64,000 nt of DNA from Polaromonas sp. C04 (GTDB taxonomy: Bacteria; Pseudomonadota; Gammaproteobacteria; Burkholderiales; Burkholderiaceae_C), in NCBI RefSeq assembly GCF_002002705.1, contig NZ_MUNS01000040.1, forward strand, positions 34,555-98,554. Direction: 5' to 3'. The notes beneath the pieces were generated by a model, which saw nothing but the letters and a program-made list of their open reading frames with translations, did no database searches and was not told the origin of the DNA. Shown here piece by piece: positions 52,832 to 61,009 of the stretch. The translations under genes and the position numbers were made by a program. The stretch's first letter is position 1. Each line of letters starts with the position of its first letter.

Positions 52832-53734
52832 ATGGACTATAAGCACTTCAAGGTCAAGAAGGCCTCAACCCGGATCGGCGCGTACATCAGCGAGGTGAAC
52901 TTCAACGAGGTCGAAGACAAGGAGGTCTACAAGGAGCTGCGAAAGGCCGTTAACGACTTCGGCGTCGTCTTTGTGCGAAAGCAACCTCTCACGCCGGAGG
53001 CGTTCGTGCGATTGGGCTGCGAATTCGGGAAGCTCGAAAGCTCGCATCCGGTGTTCGGCTCTCCCGCGGAGCACCCCGAGATCCAGCTCATCACCTACGA
53101 CCCGGCTGCGCCCCTCCCGGCGGAGACGGGCACATGGCACACGGACAACACCTACAACGCGATTCCCTCTGCCTACACCTTCCTGCGCGCAGTGGACATT
53201 CCGCCTTTGGGAGGCGACACGCTCTGGGCAAGTAACGCCGCGATCTACGAAGACCTGCCCGAGCCGATGCAGGAGATGCTCTCGCGATTCGTCGCTCGTC
53301 ATGATCTGTTCTGGCGGCTGCGCGAGATGAACTACATGGCAAGCAAGAGCACGTCGGAGGACGAGCAGAAGTTGTCGAAGCGCGTCGCCGACCATCCGAT
53401 CGTGATCCGTCACCCCGTGACCGGGCGGGCGCAGGTCTTTGCACACCGACATTTCACGAACTTCGTTCACGGCGTCCCCGAAGAGGTGAGCACCACCCTG
53501 CTCCAGTACCTGTTCAACATGGCCAAGCGCCCCGACTACCAGGTGAGGCTCACCTGGGAGCCTGACATGTTAACGATCTGGGACAACATCGCCACGCAGC
53601 ACTATGCGACGCAGGATTACCACCCCTATCCGCGCGCGATGATGAGAATGGTTGCCGCGGGTAGTTCTCGTCCGCAGCCGCTGGACTCAACGAAGCTGTA
53701 CCCGAGTTCCGCTGCGGAACTCGTTGCTGCCTGA
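52832..53734 (+). CDS. TauD/TfdA-family 2-oxoglutarate-dependent dioxygenase
   Basis: A 300-residue Fe(II)/2-oxoglutarate enzyme. The iron-binding facial triad is H103-x-D105 in GTWHTDNTYNAIP and H257 in NIATQHYATQDYHPYPRAM, with R268 or R272 as the 2-oxoglutarate anchor. PPLGGDTLWASN is the conserved region between them. An AGAAAGGA ribosome site precedes the ATG. Family members hydroxylate taurine, alkylsulfonates, 2,4-D and similar acids, often releasing sulfite or another leaving group. It heads a tight plus-strand run with the ligase, GMC oxidoreductase and ThDP enzyme genes. Confidence 0.92.
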   Translation: MDYKHFKVKKASTRIGAYISEVNFNEVEDKEVYKELRKAVNDFGVVFVRKQPLTPEAFVRLGCEFGKLESSHPVFGSPAEHPEIQLITYDPAAPLPAETGTWHTDNTYNAIPSAYTFLRAVDIPPLGGDTLWASNAAIYEDLPEPMQEMLSRFVARHDLFWRLREMNYMASKSTSEDEQKLSKRVADHPIVIRHPVTGRAQVFAHRHFTNFVHGVPEEVSTTLLQYLFNMAKRPDYQVRLTWEPDMLTIWDNIATQHYATQDYHPYPRAMMRMVAAGSSRPQPLDSTKLYPSSAAELVAA

Positions 53735-53745
53735 GTCCTGGAGGG

Positions 53746-55452
53746 ATGATGATCCCCTTCGGAGAGGAGGAAACGATCGGAACGGCACTGCGCCGGGCCG
53801 CCGACGTCTTCGGGGAGCTGCCGCTGGTGGAAGCACCCCCGAACCCGAACCGGGACTACCACACGCTGGGGTACGAACTCACGTACCAGGACGGTGCGTT
53901 GGCCGTCGAAGAGCTGGCTCGTCAATACGTGGCGGCGGGGTATGGCCCGGGACATCGCGTGGGGCTTTTCCTGGACAACCGACCCGAGCACTTCGTCCAC
54001 AAGCTGGCGCTGAACGCGATCGGGGCTTGCTGCGTTCCCGTGAACCAGGAATACCGGGCCTCGGAACTTGCGTACCTGATCGACCACGCCAAGCTTGACC
54101 TCATGGTGCTGCTGTCGATCCGGCGCACGGCTGTCGAGTCCACGCTGATGATGACGTGTGAAAAGCCAGTACTGGTGGACATTGGTCAGTTCCAGCCCTC
54201 GCTGCGATCCCCGCGCCGGCGACGTGGGACGGACGCTGTCCGCTCTAGCACACCGGCCAGCATTCTGTACACGTCAGGCACCACCGGTCGGCCGAAAGGT
54301 TGCGTTCTCTCCCACAGGTATGAGCTGGCTGCCGGGGCGTGGTACGCAAACCGTGGGCACCTGGCCGAGGTTCGAGGGCGTAGCGAGCGCCTCTACAACG
54401 CGCTGCCGCTTTACCACGTCAATGCCTCGGTCCTGTCGTTCTTCTGCATGCTGCTGACCGGCGGCTGCCAGGTTCAAAGCGATCGCTTCCGGCCGTCGCG
54501 TTGGTGGCAGGAGGTGAGGGAATCCCGTGCGACCATCATCCACTACCTCGGAGTGATCGTCCCTCTCCTGCTCAATCAGCCGGAGTCCGACCTGGATCGG
54601 ATGCACGCCGTGCGCTTCGGTTTCGGGGCGGGCGTCGAGCCGCAACTGCATGCGCAGTTCGAAGAGCGGTTCGGCTTTCCCCTGCTTGAGATCTGGGGCA
54701 TGACCGAGATCGTTCGCGTGCTTGCCGACAACGTCTCACCGCGTTGTGTCGGCTCACGTGCATTCGGGAAGGCCGTACCAGGGTTGCAGGTGAAGGTGAT
54801 GGACGACGCAGGCCACGAAGTGGGCGTTGGCGTTCCCGGAGAGATGGTCGTACGCCATTCCGTTGCGCAGCCGCGCAAAGATTTCTTCACCGAGTACCTC
54901 GACGATCCTGTGGCAACGGAATCTGCCTGGAGGAACGGCTGGTTCTACACCGGGGACGTCGTGGTGAAAGACGAAACCGGTATGCTGCACTTCGTCGACA
55001 GGCGCAAGAACATCATCCGCCGGTCCGGCGAGAACATCGCCGCCGCCGAAGTGGAAGCACTGCTGCTGACGCATCCGCTGATCGAGCACGCTGCCGTCCT
55101 CGCCGTGAAGGACGAATTGCGCGAAGAAGAGGTACTGGCTTGCGTTGTCCTGAAGGCGGGAGTGCGCGCGCAGGTTCTGGACAATGCGCGTCGGACGGAA
55201 ATCGCGTCGGACGTCCATGATTTCTGCCGCGAAAGGCTCGCTTACTATAAGGCGCCCGGATGGATCCTCTTCAAGGAGGAGATTCCGAAGACGGGCACCC
55301 AGAAGATCCAGAAGCACAACATCCTGTCGAGCCGGGACGATCCGCAGCACGAGCCAGGGATCGTGGATTTGCGCGACCGCAAGAAGCGGGCACCGATGAA
55401 CACCGCCGGTCGAGACACTGCTGGCGCGAACAACCTTCAACTCAAAGCGTGA
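53746..55452 (+). CDS. AMP-forming acyl-CoA ligase, CaiC-like
   Basis: A 568-residue ANL-superfamily ligase behind a GGAGGG ribosome site; a second ATG lies one codon downstream. Motifs: A3 SILYTSGTTGRPKGCVLSHR (about residues 173-192), A5 LEIWGMTEIVRV, A7 GWFYTGDVV, A8 hinge FVDRRKNIIRRSGENIAAAE, and A10 PKTGTQKIQKH with the catalytic Lys. The best resemblance by eye is to crotonobetaine/carnitine-CoA ligases. The last 40 residues, after the A10 motif, are an unusual basic tail. The stop is 11 bases downstream of the TauD stop region's start and 2 bases before the GMC gene start region, so the genes are tightly packed. Confidence 0.9.
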   Translation: MMIPFGEEETIGTALRRAADVFGELPLVEAPPNPNRDYHTLGYELTYQDGALAVEELARQYVAAGYGPGHRVGLFLDNRPEHFVHKLALNAIGACCVPVNQEYRASELAYLIDHAKLDLMVLLSIRRTAVESTLMMTCEKPVLVDIGQFQPSLRSPRRRRGTDAVRSSTPASILYTSGTTGRPKGCVLSHRYELAAGAWYANRGHLAEVRGRSERLYNALPLYHVNASVLSFFCMLLTGGCQVQSDRFRPSRWWQEVRESRATIIHYLGVIVPLLLNQPESDLDRMHAVRFGFGAGVEPQLHAQFEERFGFPLLEIWGMTEIVRVLADNVSPRCVGSRAFGKAVPGLQVKVMDDAGHEVGVGVPGEMVVRHSVAQPRKDFFTEYLDDPVATESAWRNGWFYTGDVVVKDETGMLHFVDRRKNIIRRSGENIAAAEVEALLLTHPLIEHAAVLAVKDELREEEVLACVVLKAGVRAQVLDNARRTEIASDVHDFCRERLAYYKAPGWILFKEEIPKTGTQKIQKHNILSSRDDPQHEPGIVDLRDRKKRAPMNTAGRDTAGANNLQLKA

Positions 55453-55454
55453 AC

Positions 55455-57065
55455 ATGAACACGACCTATGACTACGTGATTGTCGGAGCAGGCTCGGCCG
55501 GGTGTGTGCTCGCCAACAGGCTCACCGAGGACGGGCTCTCCAAGGTCCTGCTGCTCGAGGCGGGTCCAGAGGATCGCTATCCGTGGATCCATGTGCCGAT
55601 CGGATATGGCAAGACGATGCATCACGAGAAGTTCGATTGGCGCTTCTGGACCGAGCCTGATCCGTCCCTGAATGGCCGCAAAATCAATTGGCCGCGGGGT
55701 CGGACGTTGGGGGGATCGAGCTCAATCAACGGAATGATCCACGTGCGCGGGCAACCGGAAGATTTCGACGAGTGGGAGCGGCTCGGGGCGACAGGATGGA
55801 ACAGGCGCGAGGCATTGCGCTATTTCGTGAAATCGGAGCGGAACTCGCGCGGAGCCAGTGAACTGCACGGCGGGAACGGGCCCCTATGGGTGTCGGATGT
55901 TCCCAACCGGGGCGAGCTCGGCGACGCATTCATTCGCGCTGCGATGAGGCTGGGGATTCCGCCGAACCACGATTTCAACGGTGCAGTGCAGGAAGGTGCA
56001 GGGTACATCCAGATCACGACCCGCAACGGCCGGCGCTGCTCGACGTCGGTGGCCTACCTGCGGCCGGCACGCAGCCGTCCGAACCTGACTGTGCTGACCG
56101 ACGCGCACGCAACAGCGGTGACCTTTGAGGGACGGCGCGCGACGGGCGTGCAGTGGAGAAGGCACGGCATCGAATCGGCCGCCTCTGCCGCAAAGGAGGT
56201 GATCCTCGCAGCGGGTGCGCTGCAATCGCCGCAGCTGCTGCAGCTCTCCGGAATCGGTCCTGCAGCTCTGCTGGCAGAGCATGGAATTCCGGTGATCGCC
56301 GACGTGCCCGGGGTTGGCGAGAACCTGCAGGATCACCTCGCATTTCGGCTGGTGTACAGATGCACGAAACCGGTCACTACGAACGACGAACTGCATACGA
56401 TCTGGTCGAAGGCTCGAACCGGATTGCGTTACCTGCTCTTCAGAACCGGGCCGCTCGCGGTTGGCGTCATGTCGGCCGCGGCCATGACTCGACTGCTGCC
56501 CGAGTCGAAGACGCCCGATATCCAGGTCTTCCTGAGCACGATAAGTGCGCCCGAACGTGGCTCGGTTCCGCATCCCTTCCCAGGGTTCACACTCCTGTTC
56601 TACCCGATGCGACCAACGAGCCGCGGGCGACTATGGATCCGCTCGCGCGATCCGATCCAAGCGCCGGCGATGTGCGGGAACTACCTCGCGACAGAGTACG
56701 ACCAGCGACTCACCGTGGAAGGCGCGAAGCTGGTGCGGCGCCTGGTGTCGACGTCCGCGCTGTCACCCCTCGTCGCGGGAGAACTCCAGCCGAGTGCCGC
56801 CGTGTGCACAGACGACGAGTGGCTCGAAGCAGCTCGGCAGTACGCCTTCTCCGCCTACCATCAATGTGGGACATGCCGCATGGGCTCCGATGACCTCGCA
56901 GTCGTCGATCCGCGTCTGCGCGTGCGCGGCGTCGCCGGGCTGCGAGTCGTCGACGCGTCAATTATGCCGGCGATCGTGTCGGGCAATACGAACGCAGCGA
57001 CCGTCATGATCGCCGAGAAGGCGGCCGACTTGATCCGCGAAGACGCAAGGATCTCTCCGGTATGA
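55455..57065 (+). CDS. GMC-family FAD-dependent alcohol oxidoreductase
   Basis: A 536-residue choline-dehydrogenase-like enzyme. The start at 55455 comes two bases after the ligase stop; a much longer open frame upstream overlaps the ligase and is not used. The ADP-binding motif is YVIVGAGSAGCVLANRL (G11, G13, G16), followed by WPRGRTLGGSSSINGMIHVR (GMC signature 1) and GALQSPQLLQLSGIGP (signature 2). The catalytic His469 is in AYHQCGTCRMG and the partner Asn511 in SGNTNAATVMIAE. It oxidises an alcohol to an aldehyde. In this cluster it may act on a hydroxyl group on the substrate or on the dioxygenase product. Confidence 0.92.
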   Translation: MNTTYDYVIVGAGSAGCVLANRLTEDGLSKVLLLEAGPEDRYPWIHVPIGYGKTMHHEKFDWRFWTEPDPSLNGRKINWPRGRTLGGSSSINGMIHVRGQPEDFDEWERLGATGWNRREALRYFVKSERNSRGASELHGGNGPLWVSDVPNRGELGDAFIRAAMRLGIPPNHDFNGAVQEGAGYIQITTRNGRRCSTSVAYLRPARSRPNLTVLTDAHATAVTFEGRRATGVQWRRHGIESAASAAKEVILAAGALQSPQLLQLSGIGPAALLAEHGIPVIADVPGVGENLQDHLAFRLVYRCTKPVTTNDELHTIWSKARTGLRYLLFRTGPLAVGVMSAAAMTRLLPESKTPDIQVFLSTISAPERGSVPHPFPGFTLLFYPMRPTSRGRLWIRSRDPIQAPAMCGNYLATEYDQRLTVEGAKLVRRLVSTSALSPLVAGELQPSAAVCTDDEWLEAARQYAFSAYHQCGTCRMGSDDLAVVDPRLRVRGVAGLRVVDASIMPAIVSGNTNAATVMIAEKAADLIREDARISPV

Positions 57066-57097
57066 ACCCTGTCGTTCCACGAGGACAGAGCGTCGAT

Positions 57098-57118
57098 GGA
57101 ACTGTCCACTCGATGACA
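57098..57118 (+). repeat. Copy 2 of the 21-base element shared with 52561-52581
   Basis: GGAACTGTCCACTCGATGAC followed by A at 57118. It differs from copy 1 at two positions and lies 78 bases before the first ThDP-enzyme gene. Confidence 0.5.
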
Positions 57119-57195
57119 TTGGTGCAAATTCGATGCGCTCCGGCCCGGGGGTTTTGCATCAGAATGGGTGACATTTCATTCACAGGAGAATTCGC

Positions 57196-57747
57196 ATGAG
57201 CGTTACCGGGTGGGGCGGCCCAAGCGATGCTCTTGGACCCAGCGCAAGCGGCGTTTGCCTTCGACTGAAGGCAGCGGGAGTTAGCGATGTGGTGACTGTG
57301 CCGGACTTCGTGCAGTTCTCCGTACACGAGCGCCTGCAGAGTGGCGCCGACGGAATCCGGCAGATCTTCACCTGCACAGAGGATCAGGCGATCACAACAG
57401 CAGCGGGTCTCTATCTGGGTGGACGCCATCCGATCCTGATGGTGCAGAACCAAGGGTTGCACAAAGGATTGAACAGCCTGCGCGCAATATGCATCGACGC
57501 ACGCATTCCGTTGGTGTTTCTCGTCGGCCAATTCGGCCGTGAACAGGAAAACATGGGGCATTCCACCCGGGAGTCGAAGCGCAACGTCGTGCGCCTGACG
57601 GAGCCGATTCTTGACGCATGCAACGTTCCTTACTGGGCGCTTGATGACGACAATCAACTGGCGTCCCTGGATCACGCGTTGGCTCACACAAACAAGGCCG
57701 GCGGCGCTGCAGCGGTTCTGGTTGGACGCTACACAACGTGGGCTTGA
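57196..57747 (+). CDS. ThDP-dependent decarboxylase, small subunit with PYR domain
   Basis: A 183-residue protein consisting only of the N-terminal pyrimidine-binding domain of ThDP enzymes. The cofactor-activating Glu62 is in IFTCTEDQAITTAAG, and GGRHPILMVQNQGLHKGLNS with IPLVFLVGQFGREQENMGHS follow as in sulfopyruvate and phosphonopyruvate decarboxylases. An AGGAGAA ribosome site precedes the ATG. The PP domain is encoded separately by the next gene, as in the ComD/ComE sulfopyruvate decarboxylase. The two should assemble at subunit interfaces, with the active site formed between them. Confidence 0.87.
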   Translation: MSVTGWGGPSDALGPSASGVCLRLKAAGVSDVVTVPDFVQFSVHERLQSGADGIRQIFTCTEDQAITTAAGLYLGGRHPILMVQNQGLHKGLNSLRAICIDARIPLVFLVGQFGREQENMGHSTRESKRNVVRLTEPILDACNVPYWALDDDNQLASLDHALAHTNKAGGAAAVLVGRYTTWA

Positions 57748-57766
57748 CGCTCGGAAGAATTACACT

Positions 57767-58396
57767 ATGAACCTGATGGAAGCCTGCGGCGCGATTTCCG
57801 CTACCAGAAATTCGCATGCACCTCGTTCGGTGCTTGTCTCGACGATGTCTGCGATGTTCGCATTCGACGAGCTGGGAGATAGGCATCGGCGAATCGACTC
57901 GGTTCCTCTGATGGGCGGAGCCGTGTGCCTCGCACTGGGGATCTCGCTTGCGCGCCCCGACATCCCCGTCATTGCCGTCGATGGCGATGCCAGCCTTCTC
58001 ATGGAACTGGGCGGGTTGGTGAGCGTTGCGAGCGCTCGTCCCGCCTGGTTGATCCACGTTGTCATCAACAATGCAGTCCAATTCAACGGTGCAGTCAACA
58101 TGACGAGACCTGGCTGCTCCCCCCGGTGCGAGTTCGCGGCAGTCGCTTCCGCCGCCGGGTACACGCGGAGTTTCACTTTCACGAGTTTTAGTGCACTCCA
58201 GGCCGCGCTGCCGAGGCTGCTCACCGAGCCGCAGCTTGTTATGGTCGAACTGCAGATCGAACCCGATGCCCAGAGCATCGGTGCTGATCGGACACAACCG
58301 TACGTGCCCGATGATCAGTTCGACCGGATGCGCAATGCCATACCCGTTCTTCGCGCCGCATTGTCGAATGACCACCACCAGAGTGAGAGGGGATGA
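57767..58396 (+). CDS. ThDP-dependent decarboxylase, large subunit with PP domain
   Basis: A 209-residue protein with the diphosphate-binding domain of ThDP enzymes. The metal/diphosphate motif is VIAVDGDASLLMELGGLVSV, starting with GD at about residue 73, and ends with the paired Asn in IHVVINNAVQFNG (101-102). PLMGGAVCLALGISLARP is the preceding conserved helix. The upstream neighbour supplies the PYR domain; a gap of 19 bases separates them. Together they probably decarboxylate a 3-substituted pyruvate such as sulfopyruvate. The substrate is inferred from the family. Confidence 0.87.
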   Translation: MNLMEACGAISATRNSHAPRSVLVSTMSAMFAFDELGDRHRRIDSVPLMGGAVCLALGISLARPDIPVIAVDGDASLLMELGGLVSVASARPAWLIHVVINNAVQFNGAVNMTRPGCSPRCEFAAVASAAGYTRSFTFTSFSALQAALPRLLTEPQLVMVELQIEPDAQSIGADRTQPYVPDDQFDRMRNAIPVLRAALSNDHHQSERG

Positions 58397-58517
58397 AGCT
58401 CTCCACTGTTAGCGCCGATTGAATATTGCCCTACCCTTGGAGTGAACCCCTGCAGCCGGACCAGAGGGAGAGGATGAACTGATACGCTGGCTGGGCCTTC
58501 AATAAAAGGAGAAGGTC

Positions 58518-59279
58518 ATGCCATCCAGAGGTCCGTACCGGCGTCATTCGCTGGAGTTCAAAATTCAGCTGTGTCAGGAGATTCGAGGCGGCGCGATGCA
58601 TAAAAGAAGTACACGCTGTCAGCCAACCTGATCCAGATGTGGCTGACGCAGTACGACCGTGGCGAGCTCAGTTGCAAAGAGGCCGAGGCGTCTGTCGTCG
58701 CTGAATACGAAGCCAAGATTGCGGCACTGGAGCGCAAGGTCGGCCAGCTCACCATGGAGCTGGTCAAAAAACTCCACGCCTGCGCCTCGTGAGCGACACG
58801 ATCATCACCCAAGCCTGCTCCATCCGACGGAGGTGCCAGGTGATCTCTGCCGCACAGCACCTTCTACTATCGCCCTGTCGCCGCCAATGGCGGCCTGAAC
58901 GACGATACTGTGCTGAAGCTCATTGAACGCACCCGTTGGCGGTGCGTACCGACAACGGCCCTGAGTTCACCCGCAAGGCCTTCATGGCGTGGGCGCAAAG
59001 CCACGGCGTGAGCACATCCTGATCGAGCCGGGACGTCCAATGCAGAACGGCTACATCGAGAGCTTCAACGCAAGGCTGCGCGACGAGTTCCTGAACGAGC
59101 ACTGGTTCGAGACGCTGCACCGGGCCAGGAGCGCCACATCGATCTGGCGGCAGTACCACAACGAGGTAAGACCTTACGGCAGCATCGGACGCATCCCGTC
59201 GGCTCGGTTCGCCGAGCTGCATCGCCAGCGCGCTGGCGATGCAGCTCGACCCGTTTCAACCACCATGCAGATCGATTAA
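58518..59279 (+). pseudogene. IS3-family element remnant with several frameshifts
   Basis: An orfA start (MPSRGPYRRHSLEFKIQLCQ behind AAAGGAG) soon loses its frame; the remainder continues as LIQMWLTQYDRGELSCKEAE and a coiled-coil. Then, after an internal deletion, orfB pieces appear: AVRTDNGPEFTRKAFMAWAQ (second catalytic Asp), and, in a further frame, LIEPGRPMQNGYIESFNARL (catalytic Glu) to a TAA at 59277-59279. The copy is clearly dead and differs from the IS3 remnants elsewhere in the window. It separates the ThDP genes from the convergent ABC importer. Confidence 0.85.
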
Positions 59280-59343
59280 CCTTGCAACTGGCAAAGCAAA
59301 CTGTCCGAGAAACCGCGGAAAAACCCAGAAGCCCAGAATCTCA

Positions 59344-60159
59344 CTATGGCATCTGCCAGCGAAGTACGTAGGCTTCAATAGCTGTAATTGCTGCTGCAAG
59401 CGCCGTTGACAATAGCCCGAGGATGATCAGAACAGCGAATGTCTCGTTAATGGCGAAGGTTTGAGTGTACTGGGCAACGACGACGCCGAGGCCTCTTTGT
59501 GAGGCAATCATTTCGGATACAACCACACCGAGTAGCGAGTAGATTACTGCAAGCTGCAATCCTGAAAATATCGAAGGAAGCGAAATGGGAAGCACCACCT
59601 TCATAAAAGTCTGGAACGTACTGGCGCACATCATGCGTGACATTGTTAAGAGATCGACGTCGGCGTTCTTGAGGCCCGATCTCGTCGTAACTAATAGGAT
59701 GAAGAAAACGAGGCTGACGCCGACAAATGCCTTGGATTCGATTCCGATTCCGAACCATAGAATGAACAGCGGCGCAAGAGCAACCCGTGGGATACTGTTC
59801 AAACCGCTTATGATTGGGTCCAAGATCGCATCCATCGTTGGTAGTGCCGCCAACGACAGGCCGGCGATGACGCCGGCCGCTGACCCAATCACGAAAGCCA
59901 GTAGTGTGGCCGCGATAGTAGATCCGGCATTCGCCCAGAAGTTATTGTCAGCGAGTTGATGGACCAGAGCCGTTAGCACCAAACTCGGCCGCCCGACATA
60001 TCGCTGATCGACGTAGCCAGCTCTCGCAGCAAACTCCCAGAGCAGGCACAGTGCAACGATGACAAGCGCACGCGCGAAAAGAATATAGGTGCGCGAACGA
60101 GTATGTCGTTTCCCCGAAACCGGGGCACTATACGTAATGTTTTCCGAATCTGTCTTCAT
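59344..60159 (-). CDS. ABC importer permease, SsuC/TauC type
   Basis: A 271-residue permease with six helices. The ATG at 60159 is preceded by GAGAAGAG; the longer frame to 60228 overlaps the ATPase gene. The first helix is ALVIVALCLLWEFAARAGYV. The membrane core carries LNSIPRVALAPLFILWFGIG, and the ATPase-coupling EAA loop VLPISLPSIFSGLQLAVIYS. It is highly similar to the broken permease at 51844-52401. It works with the ATPase (10-base gap) and the receptor gene upstream. Members take up sulfonates, taurine, nitrate, aromatic acids or thiamine precursors. Confidence 0.9.
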   Translation of the reverse strand: MKTDSENITYSAPVSGKRHTRSRTYILFARALVIVALCLLWEFAARAGYVDQRYVGRPSLVLTALVHQLADNNFWANAGSTIAATLLAFVIGSAAGVIAGLSLAALPTMDAILDPIISGLNSIPRVALAPLFILWFGIGIESKAFVGVSLVFFILLVTTRSGLKNADVDLLTMSRMMCASTFQTFMKVVLPISLPSIFSGLQLAVIYSLLGVVVSEMIASQRGLGVVVAQYTQTFAINETFAVLIILGLLSTALAAAITAIEAYVLRWQMP

Positions 60160-60169
60160 AGTACTCTTC

Positions 60170-61009
60170 TCAAGAGAATAGGGCTTCCCTGACGCGGTGA
60201 CGGATATCCCGAAACTCAGGCACATCAATCAAGTCAGCAATGTTGCGCGGCCGAGGAATGACGACGGGCTGGTCTAATGAAATGCCACGCCCCTTGCTCA
60301 GTACTACAACGCGGTCTGCCATACTGATGGCCTCGTTGATGTCGTGCGTGACGAGAATCACCGTCCTGCCGCCGCCTTCGCATAGCTGCAGGAATTTCGG
60401 CTGCAACTCTTCTTTCGTCTGCGCATCCAACGCTGCGAATGGCTCATCGAGGAGCACTAGATCTGGATCAATGGCGAGTGTTCTGGCAAATGCCACTCTC
60501 TGGCGCATTCCCTGCGACAGCTGATTCCTGTATTTTCCTTCGGAGCCGATAAGCCCGACCTGGGCCAACCAATCCTTCGCGCGGCTTAGCCGAGCACCTT
60601 TGGATACACCGCGCAATTCCAAGCCGAAGGCGACGTTGTCAAGTGCCGTACGCCATGGCATAAGCGCATCCCTCGCCGACATGTAGCCGGTGGATAATCG
60701 TGGCCCCTTTATACGTTGCCCAGCGATTGAGATCTGTCCGCTCATTCCTGGAAACTGCCCGGCAACTAAATTGAGCAGTGTTGTCTTTCCGCACCCACTA
60801 ACACCGACCAACGCAACAAATTGGCCTTGCGGGATGGCCAGATGAATGTCTTTTAGAATAAGCGTGTCACCATATCCATAGTGCACCCCTTCGATTTCGA
60901 CCATGGCTTTAGATTCATCAGCAATCGGCGAAACAGCCGCCAGATGCAATCTGGACTCAACCCTAGTCGACACCCAGTCACCAGTATTCATAGCAGGTTT
61001 TATTGACAT
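60170..61009 (-). CDS. ABC importer ATPase, SsuB/TauB type
   Basis: A 279-residue ATPase with a 30-residue N-terminal extension. Walker A is GVSGCGKTTLLNL (about residues 68-80), the Q-loop region is MSARDALMPWRTALDNVAFG, the signature is LSQGMRQRVAFART, and Walker B is LVLLDEPFAALDAQ with LVTHDINEAI as the H-loop. The MPWRTALDNVAFGLELRG segment is typical for sulfonate/nitrate/taurine ATPases. The start overlaps the receptor stop by ten bases, and the permease gene follows, so the three are one operon. Confidence 0.92.
   Translation of the reverse strand: MSIKPAMNTGDWVSTRVESRLHLAAVSPIADESKAMVEIEGVHYGYGDTLILKDIHLAIPQGQFVALVGVSGCGKTTLLNLVAGQFPGMSGQISIAGQRIKGPRLSTGYMSARDALMPWRTALDNVAFGLELRGVSKGARLSRAKDWLAQVGLIGSEGKYRNQLSQGMRQRVAFARTLAIDPDLVLLDEPFAALDAQTKEELQPKFLQLCEGGGRTVILVTHDINEAISMADRVVVLSKGRGISLDQPVVIPRPRNIADLIDVPEFRDIRHRVREALFS

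Noticed and set aside
55260..55454. Upstream extension of the GMC oxidoreductase
   Set aside because: It overlaps the end of the ligase gene; the FAD fold begins correctly at the ATG at 55455.
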